Of a stretch of DNA of 8,515 bases, positions 1 to 8,515 are shown piece after piece. The first letter of the stretch is position 1. Each line of letters starts with the position of its first letter. Below the pieces are notes generated by a model. The model was not told where the DNA came from, ran no database searches, and was given only the letters and a program-made list of their open reading frames with translations. The translations under genes were made by a program, and so were the position numbers. Source of the stretch: Anaerolineales bacterium (GTDB lineage Bacteria; Chloroflexota; Anaerolineae; Anaerolineales; UBA6663); assembly GCA_016789165.1 (NCBI GenBank), contig JAEURL010000083.1, positions 1-8,515 on the forward strand, in the 5' to 3' direction.

Positions 1-2015
<2,015 letters not shown>

Positions 2016-2023
2016 AACGGGCG

Positions 2024-2028
2024 CCTCC
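2024..2028 (-). promoter_or_regulatory. Ribosome binding site of the third operon gene
   Basis: The minus strand reads GGAGG here, 8 bases before ATG 2015 and inside the 14-base gap after the upstream kinase stop codon (2032-2030). It fixes the start of the truncated kinase gene. It contrasts with the two upstream operon genes, which have no clear Shine-Dalgarno. Confidence 0.75.
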
Positions 2029-2029
2029 G

Positions 2030-5000
2030 TCAGGCCTCTTCGTCCAGGGCGGCCTGCACGGCCTCGTCCAACGTCCAGCGCCGGCCGGCCGCCTCGGCCG
2101 CCGCCCAGCCGGCCTCGCCCAGCGCCGCGCCCAGGCCGTCCGCCAGCCGAGCGTAATCCGGCTGGTCCACGGGCGGCAGCGGCGCGCCGATCAGCTCGCG
2201 CAGGGCGCGCGCGGCGGCCAGCAGGCGGGCCGCCCGCTCCGCGGATCCGGCGGCGCCGGCCAGGCCCTCCAGCGCCTCCGCCACCCCCTGCCGGTCGCCC
2301 ATCTCGCGCCGCAGGCGCAGGCTGGCGCGGAAGTGGCGCGCGGCCTCCGCCGGCGCTCCGGCGGCCAGGCTGTGCCGGCCGGCCTCCGCCAGGGCGACGC
2401 TGTAAAAGCGCTGGTCGCCGCTCTCCTGGATGAATTGGCGGCCCTGTTCCAGCAGGCCGCGGGCCTGCTCCGGCGTGCCGCGCCGGCAGGCGATGGCGCC
2501 CAGCCCAAGCAGGGCCAGGCCCGTCACCAGGCGCTCCTCCAGCGGGGGCAGCAGCTGCAGGCACTCTTGAAAGAGCGTCTCGGCCGAATCCAACTGGCGC
2601 TGCAGATAGGCGAGGTGGGCGCGGTGGTAGAGCAGCGAGGCCAGGGTCAGCACATCATCGTTGGCCCGGCTCTCGGCCAGGGCCTCGTCCAAAAGGTGTT
2701 CGGCGCGCGCGTAATCGCCCTGCAGATAGGCCAGCTGGCCCAGCAGCGCCAGCGCGCTCAAGGCGTTGCCCACATCGCCGCGCTCCCGCGCCAGCGCGTA
2801 GCCCTCGGCGGCCAGGTCCCGAGCCTGCGGATATTCGCCGCGCCGGAAGGCCAGGCTGGCCAGCCGCAGCAGGGACATGGCCACGCCGGCCTTGTCGCCC
2901 AGCTCGCGGTACAGGCCCAGGCTTTCCTCGGTCACGGCTGCGGCTTGCGGGTAATCGCCGCGCAGGCGCAGGATGTAGCCCAGCCCGCTCAGGGTGGTGG
3001 CGATGCCCCAACGGTCGCCCGAGCGGCGGAAGTGCTCCAGGCCGGCCTGCCAGGCCGGCTCGGCCTGGGCGGTCTCGTCGCGGCTGAAGGCCAGCCAGCC
3101 CTGGTTGAGGGCCACCAGCCCCAGGCCCCAGGCGTCCTCCAGCTCGTGGAAGATGGCCCGGCTCTCGGCCAGCGGGCCGCGCGCTTCGGCCAGTTTGCCC
3201 TGCGCCCACCAGGCGGCGGCCAGCCCGCGCAGCGCGTAGGCCTCGCCCCAGTGATCGGCCTCGGCGCGGTAGAGGGCCAGGGCGCTTTCATACAGGGCGA
3301 TGTCGCTGCCGTCCTCGTTGGCCAGCCAGGCCGCGCCGCACAGGGCCCAGGCGCGCGCCTCGGCCGGCGCGGCGGCCGCCCGCCCCAGCAATTGCTCCAG
3401 CCACTGCCGGCCCTCGCGCCAGAAGCCGCGCAGATACCAGAAGCGCGCCAGGTCCCCGGCCAGGCGCAGGCCGGCCTCCAGCGCCTGGCTCGAGAGCGAC
3501 CATTTCAACGCGGCGCGCAGGTTGTCGTGTTCGGCCTCCAGCCGCTCGATCCAGGTGAGCTGGCCGGCGGCGCGCAGCTCGGGCTCGGCCTTGGCGGCCA
3601 GGCGTTGAAAGTAGGCCAGGTGCTGGGCGCGGATGCCGGCCGCCTCGCCCGACTCCAGCAGCCGTTCGCGCGCGTACTGGCGGATGGTTTCGAGCATGCG
3701 GTAGCGCGGGTGCCCGGAGGTCTCGTCGACCAGCACCAGGGATTTGTCCACCAGATGGGCGAGCAGGTCCAGGATATCGCCGGCGGCCAGAGCCGGCTGG
3801 GGCGCCGCCTCGGCGGCCTCCGCGCAGACGGCCTCGGCCGCCTCCAGCGTCCAGCCGCCCAGGAAGACGGCCAGCCGGCGCAGCAGCGCGCGCTCCGGCG
3901 CGGAGAGCAGCTCCCAGCTCCAATCGATCAGGGCCCGCAGGGTTTGCTGGCGGGGCAGGGCGGTGCGGCTGCCGCCGGTCAGCAGGCGGAAGCGGTCGTC
4001 CAGGCGGGCCGCGATCTGCTCGACGGTCATGGCCCGGATGCGCGCGGCCGCCAATTCCAGCGCCAGCGGCAGGCCGTCCAGCTGGCCGCAGACCTGGATC
4101 ACGGCCGCGGCGTTGGCCGGGGTGAGGGCGAAATCCGGTTTGATGGCGGCGGCCCGGTCCACGAACAGCCGCACGGCCTCAAACTGGTCCAGGGCCGCCG
4201 GCTCAGGCGGGTGCTCGGGGTCCGGGCTGGAGAGCGAGGGGACGCGGTAGGCCACCTCGCCGGCGATGCCCAGCGCCTCGCGGCTGGTGGCCAGGATGCG
4301 GACGTCCGGGCAGGCGCGCAGCACGGCCTCGGCGAACTGGGCGCCGGCGTCGATCAGGTGCTCGCAGTTATCCAGGATCAGCAGCAGGGCGCGCGGGCGC
4401 AGGGCGTCGGTGAGGGTTTTGAGCAGGGCGTGGCCCGGCTCTTCCCGCACGTTGAGCAGGGCGGCCACCGTCTGCGGCAGCAGGGCCGGGTCCGTGATCG
4501 GACCGAGCTCCACCAGCCAGATCCCGTCCGGGAAAACCGGCTGGCCGCCGTTGGCCCCGGCCTCGGCGCTCAGCCAGGCCTCCGCCACCTGCAGGGCCAG
4601 GCGGGTTTTGCCGCAGCCGCCGGAGCCGGTGAGCGAGACCAGGCGCGCGGCGGCCAGCCGGCTGCGCACCTCGCGCATCTCGCGCTCGCGGCCGATGAAG
4701 CGCGTCAGCTGCAGCGGCAGGTTGTGGCGCAGGCCGGCCGCCCGGCCGCCCGCGGTGCCGGCCGGGCGCCACACCTGGCCAAGGGCGGCGGCCACCTCGC
4801 CCGCATCCGCGAAACGCTCGGCCGGGTCCTTGGCCAACAGCCGCAGGATGACGGCTTCCAGCGCCGGCGGGAGGTCCGCGCGGTGGGTGCTGGGCGGCGG
4901 CGGCGGGGCGTGGATGTGCTGCGAGACGATGATGATCGGGTCGGCGCCGGTGAAGGGCAGCTGGCCGGTGGTCAGCTCGTAGAGCATCACGCCCAGGGCG

Positions 5001-5563
5001 TATAGGTCGGCCCGGCCGTCCACGAGCTGGCCGGTGACCTGTTCGGGCGCCAGGTAGTAGACCGTGCCCAGCACGGCCTCCTCGGGCGTGGCGCGGCCGG
5101 CCACGGCGGCGCGGGCCAGGCCGAAGTCCATCAGCTTGGCGGTCCCATCCGGGGTGAGCACCACGTTCTCGGGTTTGAGGTCGCGATGGATCACGCCGTG
5201 GGCGTGGGCGTGTTCCAGCGCCGCGCAGACCTGGCGCGCGACGGCCACGGTCTGCTCCAGCGGCAGCGGCCAGCGCTCGTAGAGCGAGGCGCCCTCCACC
5301 AGCTCCAGGACGATGAAGGCCAGGCCGTCGGCCTCGCCGGCGTCGTGGACGCTGACGATGTTGGGGTGGTTGAGCCGGGCGGCGGCGCGCGCCTCCTGCA
5401 GCAGGCGGGCGCGGCCGGCCGCGCCCAGGCCGGGGTCGGCCAGCACCTTCACGGCCACGTCGCGCTGCAGGACTTCGTCCCGCGCGCGGTAGACGGTGCC
5501 CATGCCGCCGCGGCCCAGCTCGGCGGTGAGACGGTAGCGGTTCTGGAGCGTGGTGCCGATCAT
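2030..5563 (-). CDS. Ser/Thr protein kinase - STAND ATPase (COG3903-like) - TPR protein, 1177 residues
   Basis: A multidomain signalling kinase. Kinase domain, about residues 10-265: glycine loop LGRGGMGTV (16-24), K39, helix-C E57, HRDLKPEN (126-133), DFG 146-148, APE 172-174; all catalytic residues are intact. A STAND ATPase of the type found in AfsR/LuxR-like regulators starts near 288 (FIGRERE): Walker A GSGGCGKT (313-320), Walker B LLLILDNCEH (393-402, D398), then ILATSREALGIAGE and LPLALELAAARI, followed by a winged-helix-like part to about 640. Residues about 735-1110 are tandem TPR-type helical repeats of roughly 40 residues with GD connectors. The tail (about 1120-1175) matches the family's usual C-terminal segment that often precedes a LuxR HTH, but the protein stops with no HTH. 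The output is therefore likely phosphorylation rather than DNA binding. No membrane segment. The start lies 4 bases after the phosphatase stop, without a Shine-Dalgarno, which suggests translational coupling. The ligand sensed by the TPRs is unknown. Confidence 0.95.
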   Translation of the reverse strand: MIGTTLQNRYRLTAELGRGGMGTVYRARDEVLQRDVAVKVLADPGLGAAGRARLLQEARAAARLNHPNIVSVHDAGEADGLAFIVLELVEGASLYERWPLPLEQTVAVARQVCAALEHAHAHGVIHRDLKPENVVLTPDGTAKLMDFGLARAAVAGRATPEEAVLGTVYYLAPEQVTGQLVDGRADLYALGVMLYELTTGQLPFTGADPIIIVSQHIHAPPPPPSTHRADLPPALEAVILRLLAKDPAERFADAGEVAAALGQVWRPAGTAGGRAAGLRHNLPLQLTRFIGREREMREVRSRLAAARLVSLTGSGGCGKTRLALQVAEAWLSAEAGANGGQPVFPDGIWLVELGPITDPALLPQTVAALLNVREEPGHALLKTLTDALRPRALLLILDNCEHLIDAGAQFAEAVLRACPDVRILATSREALGIAGEVAYRVPSLSSPDPEHPPEPAALDQFEAVRLFVDRAAAIKPDFALTPANAAAVIQVCGQLDGLPLALELAAARIRAMTVEQIAARLDDRFRLLTGGSRTALPRQQTLRALIDWSWELLSAPERALLRRLAVFLGGWTLEAAEAVCAEAAEAAPQPALAAGDILDLLAHLVDKSLVLVDETSGHPRYRMLETIRQYARERLLESGEAAGIRAQHLAYFQRLAAKAEPELRAAGQLTWIERLEAEHDNLRAALKWSLSSQALEAGLRLAGDLARFWYLRGFWREGRQWLEQLLGRAAAAPAEARAWALCGAAWLANEDGSDIALYESALALYRAEADHWGEAYALRGLAAAWWAQGKLAEARGPLAESRAIFHELEDAWGLGLVALNQGWLAFSRDETAQAEPAWQAGLEHFRRSGDRWGIATTLSGLGYILRLRGDYPQAAAVTEESLGLYRELGDKAGVAMSLLRLASLAFRRGEYPQARDLAAEGYALARERGDVGNALSALALLGQLAYLQGDYARAEHLLDEALAESRANDDVLTLASLLYHRAHLAYLQRQLDSAETLFQECLQLLPPLEERLVTGLALLGLGAIACRRGTPEQARGLLEQGRQFIQESGDQRFYSVALAEAGRHSLAAGAPAEAARHFRASLRLRREMGDRQGVAEALEGLAGAAGSAERAARLLAAARALRELIGAPLPPVDQPDYARLADGLGAALGEAGWAAAEAAGRRWTLDEAVQAALDEEA
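5351..5375. repeat. 25-base direct repeat, copy in the complete kinase gene
   Basis: Identical to 1803-1827, same orientation and same codon register, 3548 bases away. It marks the duplicated kinase-coding blocks. Confidence 0.8.
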
Positions 5564-5567
5564 GGGC

Positions 5568-6854
5568 TCAGGCCGCGGTGCGCCGGGCGACCACGAGGGT
5601 CACATCGTCCAAGGGGATGGCGCCGTCAGCGAAATCGGTCAGGCGGCGCTCCAGCGTGGCCACGATCTCGGCCGCCGGAAGGCCGGCGTGGTCCGCCAGG
5701 ATCGCCTGCGCGCGGGCCAGGCCGAACTCTTCGCCGGCCGGATTGAGGGCATCGGTCAGGCCGTCGGTATATAGCAGCAGCACGTCGCCGACGGCCAGTT
5801 GGACGGAGTGCTGGCCGAAGCGCTCGGCGGGGTCCACGCCCAGCGGCAGGCCCGTGCGCCACAGCTGTTCCATCTGGCCGGAGCCGGCGCGGTAGATGAG
5901 CACCGGGTTGTGGCCGGCGCTCAGGCACAGCACCTCCGGCGCGGCCGGGGCCAGCCGGACGTAGGCCAGGGTGACGAACATGCTGTTCACCGAATCCGCA
6001 CACAGCAGGCGGTTGGCCTGGCCCAGGGCCTCGGCCGGGTCGGCGGCGGCGGCCAGGCTGGCGCGCACGGTGCTGCGGGTGAGGGCCATGAAGAGCGCGG
6101 CCGGCATGCCCTTGTCGGTGACGTCGGCGGCCACCAGCCCCAATCCGCCGGCCGCCTCGCCGGGGGCCGGCGGCACGGGGACGAAATCGTAATAGTCGCC
6201 GGCCACCTCGCGCGCCGGCTGCCAATGGGCGGCGATGTCCCAGCCGGGCAGCGGCGGGACCGTGGCCGGCAGCAGACGGGTCTGGACCTCGCGCGCCACC
6301 TGCAGCTCCCGTTCCAGGCGGCCCTTTTCCACCGCCAGCTGATACAGGCGGGCGTTCTCGATGGCCACGGCGGCGCTGGCGGCGATGGCGGTCAGCAGGT
6401 CCAGGTCGGCGGGGGTGAAGATGCCGGCTTGCAGGCGGCTGTCCACGTAAACCACGCCGCTGATCTGGTCTTTGAGCTGGAGGGGCACGCACAGGATGGC
6501 GCGCAGGCCGAGGGCCATGACGCTGGCGCGGTTCTTCAGCCAGTCGTCGCTGCGGGCATCGCTGGCCAGCAGCGGCCGGCCCTCGCGCGCCACGCGCTCG
6601 ACGATGCCGCGCGAGACCTGGAACTCGGGGGCGGACAGGGTGCGCTGGTCCAGGCCGCGGGCGGTGCGCGCCGTGAGTTGGCCATCGGGGCCGCGCAGCA
6701 TGACAAAGCCGCGCTCGGCGCGCGTGGCGGCGATGACCTCGTCGATCACGGCGTTCAGCACGGCCTCCAGTTCCAGCGACGAGTTGAAGGCCTGGGTGAC
6801 GCGATAGAGCAAGGCCAGCCGGTCTTCAGACGGGCGGGCAGATGGAAGAGTCAT
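5568..6854 (-). CDS. GAF domain plus SpoIIE/PP2C-type Ser/Thr phosphatase
   Basis: A 428-residue metal-dependent phosphatase of the RsbU/SpoIIE type with an N-terminal GAF sensor. GAF, about residues 10-170, ends in the typical run FTPADLDLLTAIAASAAVAI then ENARLY. A helical, probably coiled-coil linker (about 170-196, ending VQTRLLP) is characteristic of RsbU-like proteins. The catalytic domain, about 200-425, has the metal-binding motifs VAGDYYDF (217-224, D220 and D223), ADVTDKG (243-249), SAGHNP (312-317), YTDGLTDA (362-369, D364) and DDVTLVV (416-422), so it looks active. RsbU-like enzymes classically dephosphorylate STAS anti-anti-sigma factors, but no STAS gene is visible. Here the enzyme leads an operon with two kinases, so it may act on the kinases or their targets (inference). 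ATG 6854 is the chosen start: a perfect TATAAT ends 20 bases upstream, no Shine-Dalgarno is present, and no other start lies nearby. The GAF ligand cannot be told from sequence. Confidence 0.95.
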   Translation of the reverse strand: MTLPSARPSEDRLALLYRVTQAFNSSLELEAVLNAVIDEVIAATRAERGFVMLRGPDGQLTARTARGLDQRTLSAPEFQVSRGIVERVAREGRPLLASDARSDDWLKNRASVMALGLRAILCVPLQLKDQISGVVYVDSRLQAGIFTPADLDLLTAIAASAAVAIENARLYQLAVEKGRLERELQVAREVQTRLLPATVPPLPGWDIAAHWQPAREVAGDYYDFVPVPPAPGEAAGGLGLVAADVTDKGMPAALFMALTRSTVRASLAAAADPAEALGQANRLLCADSVNSMFVTLAYVRLAPAAPEVLCLSAGHNPVLIYRAGSGQMEQLWRTGLPLGVDPAERFGQHSVQLAVGDVLLLYTDGLTDALNPAGEEFGLARAQAILADHAGLPAAEIVATLERRLTDFADGAIPLDDVTLVVARRTAA

Positions 6855-6874
6855 GGACGCGCCGGGTTGAATCG

Positions 6875-6880
6875 ATTATA
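6875..6880 (-). promoter_or_regulatory. -10 box of the phosphatase-kinase operon
   Basis: The minus strand reads TATAAT, a full match to the housekeeping -10 consensus and a rare AT-rich island in GC-rich DNA. The gap to ATG 6854 is 20 bases (6874-6855), which predicts a leader of about 12-15 bases. The -35 region (about 6897-6904) has no clear TTGACA-like hexamer, so an activator or an unusual sigma factor may help. Assignment is by motif and position only. Confidence 0.6.
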
Positions 6881-6900
6881 CCCTGCGCAGTCGGCTGTGA

Positions 6901-6906
6901 TACACT
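6901..6906 (+). promoter_or_regulatory. Candidate -10 box of the hydrolase gene
   Basis: The plus strand reads TACACT (TANNNT pattern), 8 bases before ATG 6915. If used, transcription would start within a few bases of the start codon, giving a leaderless message; no Shine-Dalgarno precedes the gene, which fits. No -35 is recognisable. The box overlaps the expected -35 region of the divergent operon promoter. Confidence 0.4.
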
Positions 6907-6914
6907 CGCCGGCG

Positions 6915-7700
6915 ATGACCACGGTTGCCGCCGCTCCGCGCCCGCACTTCATCAACCCCCAGCTCGCCGGCGAAACCTTCCTCTGGCCGGCCGGCCCGGT
7001 GGGGGTGGTGCTCTCGCACGGCTTCACGGCCACCACGGCCGAGGTCCGGCCGCTGGCCCAGCGCCTGCACGCGGCCGGCTACAGCGTGGCCGGGCCGCTC
7101 CTGCCCGGTCACGGCACCACGCCCGAGGATCTGAACACGCGCCGCTGGCCGGAGTGGGTGGCGGCCGTCGAGGCGGCCTATCAGGCCCTGGCCGGGCAGT
7201 GCCAGCGTGTCTTTCTGGGCGGCGAATCAATGGGCGCGATGCTGGCCCTCAACGTGGCCAGCCGGCATCCGGAGGCGGCCGGCCTGCTGCTCTACGCGCC
7301 GGCCATTCAGACTACGGCCCGCCTGCGCGATATCGCCCTGGCGGCCCTGGCCAGCCGGGTGCAGCCCGTGCGCGCCAAGCCGCGCCGGGCGCCCACGCCC
7401 GTGGACCCCTTCTGGCAGGGCTACGACGTTTATCCCACGCGGGCGCTGCTGCAGTTTTTCCAGCTGCAGTGGGAGACCCGCCGCCTTTTGCCGCGGGTGC
7501 AGCCGCCGGTGCTGATCATCCAGGGCCGGCTGGATCTCACCGTCCATCCGCTGGCCGGAGCCCTGATAGAGGCCGGCATCGCCTCCGCGCGCCAGGAGCT
7601 GCATTGGATGGAGCGCTCCACCCACTGCGTCGTCCTGGACGAGGAGCTGCCGCGCATCGCCGAATTGACGCTGGCGTTTCTGACCCGCCACGCCGGGTGA
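6915..7700 (+). CDS. Alpha/beta hydrolase, carboxylesterase / monoacylglycerol lipase-like
   Basis: A 261-residue serine hydrolase likely to cleave short- or medium-chain carboxylic or glyceride esters; the true substrate is unknown. Visible landmarks: oxyanion-region motif HGFTATTAEVRPLAQ starting at H35, PGHGTTPEDL (64-73), nucleophile elbow GESMG (103-107, S105), acid D207 in QGRLDLTVHP, and H237 in STHCVVLDEE, arranged as in Est30-type carboxylesterases. Length is normal for that family (about 250). There is no signal peptide or membrane helix, so it is probably cytosolic. ATG 6915 is preferred because the protein motif pattern begins just after it and a TANNNT box lies immediately upstream. 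The same frame stays open far upstream, but that part is antisense to the phosphatase gene. An in-frame GTG at 6897 is an alternative that adds six residues. It is transcribed divergently from the kinase operon and ends at a strong terminator, so it is probably monocistronic. Confidence 0.92.
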   Translation: MTTVAAAPRPHFINPQLAGETFLWPAGPVGVVLSHGFTATTAEVRPLAQRLHAAGYSVAGPLLPGHGTTPEDLNTRRWPEWVAAVEAAYQALAGQCQRVFLGGESMGAMLALNVASRHPEAAGLLLYAPAIQTTARLRDIALAALASRVQPVRAKPRRAPTPVDPFWQGYDVYPTRALLQFFQLQWETRRLLPRVQPPVLIIQGRLDLTVHPLAGALIEAGIASARQELHWMERSTHCVVLDEELPRIAELTLAFLTRHAG

Positions 7701-7733
7701 GGCGCCGGCGGGGCAGCCGGCCGATATACGCAG

Positions 7734-7777
7734 CGGTCCCCCTCTCCCAACGACGGGAGAGGGGGACCGTTTCTTTT
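7734..7777 (+). terminator. Intrinsic terminator after the hydrolase gene
   Basis: A perfect 15-bp stem (CGGTCCCCCTCTCCC at 7734-7748, its exact complement at 7755-7769) with a 6-base loop AACGAC is followed by TTTCTTTT (7770-7777) on the plus strand. It lies 33 bases after the hydrolase stop. In the minus direction the stem is also formed, but no T-run follows it, so it may end the convergent PRC-barrel transcript only weakly. The rest of the 112-base convergent gap (7701-7812) shows nothing convincing. Confidence 0.93.
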
Positions 7778-7812
7778 GGGGCCGTGGCTCGCGCTGCGGC
7801 GCGGCGGCGGCG

Positions 7813-8424
7813 TCAGTTGAGGTGCGGGCGGATGGCCGTGAGCGTCTTCCGATCGACGCTCAGATGGATCTCGTCCTCGCCCAGAATAACCACCCAGGCG
7901 ATCGGGATCAAGCGATACTCCCGGGCCAGCAGGCCGCTGGCGATCTCCAGGTGCGTGATCTGGCGCGTATCCGGCGCGGCCGCCACGCTTTCCAGGGCGC
8001 CGGCATAGCGGCCATCGGCCGTGACGATCTTGGCGCTGCCTTTCAGGGCCACGGTATCGACCGGGAGGTTGCGCTCGAGGCGGGTCAGGAGGCGCGGCCC
8101 GGGCGCCGCCGGATAGGTGGCGGGCCGGCCGGCCAATTCCGCCAGCGTCCGGTCGGGCGGCGCGGCGTCGTCAAAGATATCTTGCCGCTCCTCGAAGGGC
8201 GGCAGCGTCTTCAGGTCCCCGGCGGCGCGGGACAGGACGATCTGGGCTTCGGTCGCCTGGTCGACGAACTCCAGGGGCACCACCTTGTCCTCGGTGAAGA
8301 GGAGGCCCTGATGGATCACGAGGTGGGTGATCTCCCGGGTGTCCGGGCGGACGACCACCCGGCCCAAGTGCCCGACCTCGTGGCCCTCGGCGGTCCGGAC
8401 GCGGGCGAACTGTTTGAACAACAT
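7813..8424 (-). CDS. Double PRC-barrel-like domain protein
   Basis: A 203-residue, charged, soluble protein with two copies of a PRC-barrel-like beta domain, the fold of the photosynthetic reaction centre H subunit and of RimM's C-terminal domain. Copy 1 (about residues 8-70) holds GHLGRVVVRPDTREITHL, and copy 2 (about 131-203) holds ALESVAAAPDTRQITHL; PDTREITHL (27-35) and PDTRQITHL (151-159) differ at one residue. Each is followed by a Gly-Leu-Leu turn and a hydrophobic strand (KVVPLEFV; YRLIPIAWVVIL). A proline- and charge-rich linker of about 60 residues lies between them. PRC-barrels generally act as adaptor or protein/RNA-binding modules; no enzymatic motif is seen, and the function is unknown. 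There are no membrane segments. The start at ATG 8424 is supported by AAGGAG 7 bases upstream. It is convergent with the hydrolase gene and unlikely to share a transcript with the kinase operon. Confidence 0.88.
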   Translation of the reverse strand: MLFKQFARVRTAEGHEVGHLGRVVVRPDTREITHLVIHQGLLFTEDKVVPLEFVDQATEAQIVLSRAAGDLKTLPPFEERQDIFDDAAPPDRTLAELAGRPATYPAAPGPRLLTRLERNLPVDTVALKGSAKIVTADGRYAGALESVAAAPDTRQITHLEIASGLLAREYRLIPIAWVVILGEDEIHLSVDRKTLTAIRPHLN

Positions 8425-8431
8425 GGTGACA

Positions 8432-8437
8432 CTCCTT
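8432..8437 (-). promoter_or_regulatory. Ribosome binding site of the PRC-barrel gene
   Basis: The minus strand reads AAGGAG, 7 bases before ATG 8424. This is the strongest Shine-Dalgarno in the window and decides the start codon. Confidence 0.8.
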
Positions 8438-8460
8438 CCGTCAGTAGTGGGTACGGTGCG

Positions 8461-8479
8461 GCGGGCCGGGCCGGCCCGC
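8461..8479. repeat. 19-base GC palindrome upstream of the PRC-barrel gene
   Basis: GCGGGCCGGGCCGGCCCGC has 9-base arms that are exact complements around a central G. It lies 37 bases upstream of the PRC-barrel start codon. It could be an operator or a hairpin terminating a gene from the right, but no T-run follows on either strand, and such palindromes arise easily at this GC content. The rest of 8425-8515 shows no promoter that I can defend. Confidence 0.35.
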
Positions 8480-8515
8480 GCTAACGGTACGCGCGGGCGC
8501 GGGCAAACAGGCTGA

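Noticed and set aside
2333..5005. An 890-codon open frame on the plus strand, and similar long plus-strand frames at 648-2156 and 5186-5746
   Set aside because: They lie antisense to kinase genes with clear motifs. Their translations are low-complexity, rich in Gly, Ala, Arg, Gln and Pro, with no domain; this is expected from G/C-rich third codon positions.
6867..6872. TTGAAT on the plus strand as a -35 box for the hydrolase
   Set aside because: The spacer to the TACACT box would be 28 bases, too long for a standard promoter. The bases are better explained as part of the opposing short leader.
5799..6914. Upstream extension of the hydrolase frame that would make a 633-residue protein
   Set aside because: The extension is antisense to the phosphatase gene, has shadow-like composition, and runs through the divergent promoter region. 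The hydrolase family length fits a start at 6915.
7822..8484. Plus-strand open frames over the PRC-barrel gene and to the right edge, including 8327-8515
   Set aside because: They are antisense to a gene with a good Shine-Dalgarno and a recognisable duplicated domain, and have no motif or ribosome site of their own.

Overview
The window is a gene-dense, very GC-rich bacterial chromosomal segment. Only short gaps (about 4 to 110 bases) separate the genes, and no stretch over 300 bases lacks a gene. Codon third positions are strongly G/C, and long antisense open frames appear throughout as a by-product. The gene content resembles GC-rich Chloroflexota (Anaerolineae-like): Hanks-type Ser/Thr kinases fused to STAND-type ATPases and TPRs, a GAF-SpoIIE phosphatase, and a small PRC-barrel protein. 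This placement is an inference from gene style; Actinomycetota or Myxococcota cannot be excluded without a search.

Positions 1-6854, minus strand, look like one operon, read right to left. A 428-residue GAF plus SpoIIE/PP2C-type phosphatase (6854-5568) is followed after 4 bases by a 1177-residue kinase-STAND ATPase-TPR protein (5563-2030). After 14 more bases comes a second kinase-STAND ATPase protein (2015 to beyond position 1), of which the first 671 residues are visible. The second kinase gene has no stop inside the window, so a scan for complete open frames would miss it. The two kinase domains are clear paralogues, and even share a 25-base identical stretch, but their ATPase halves belong to different STAND-type subfamilies. 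The layout suggests a phosphorylation circuit: two kinases, each gated by its own ATP-dependent switch, with a co-transcribed phosphatase to oppose them or act on a shared target.

Positions 6855-6914 are a 60-base divergent promoter region. On the minus strand there is a perfect TATAAT 20 bases before the phosphatase start. On the plus strand there is a TANNNT-type box 8 bases before the hydrolase start. Neither gene has a Shine-Dalgarno sequence, so very short leaders or leaderless messages are likely.

Positions 6915-7700, plus strand, encode a 261-residue alpha/beta hydrolase of the carboxylesterase/monoacylglycerol lipase type with an intact Ser-Asp-His triad. It is followed by a strong intrinsic terminator (perfect 15-bp stem plus T-rich tail) in the convergent gap 7701-7812. 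Positions 8424-7813, minus strand, encode a 203-residue protein with two PRC-barrel-like repeats and a good Shine-Dalgarno. Its upstream region (8425-8515) holds a 19-base GC palindrome but no promoter I can defend.

The most interesting element is the operon of paired STAND-kinases with a phosphatase. No known regulator target (STAS, FHA, anti-sigma kinase) is encoded in the window.
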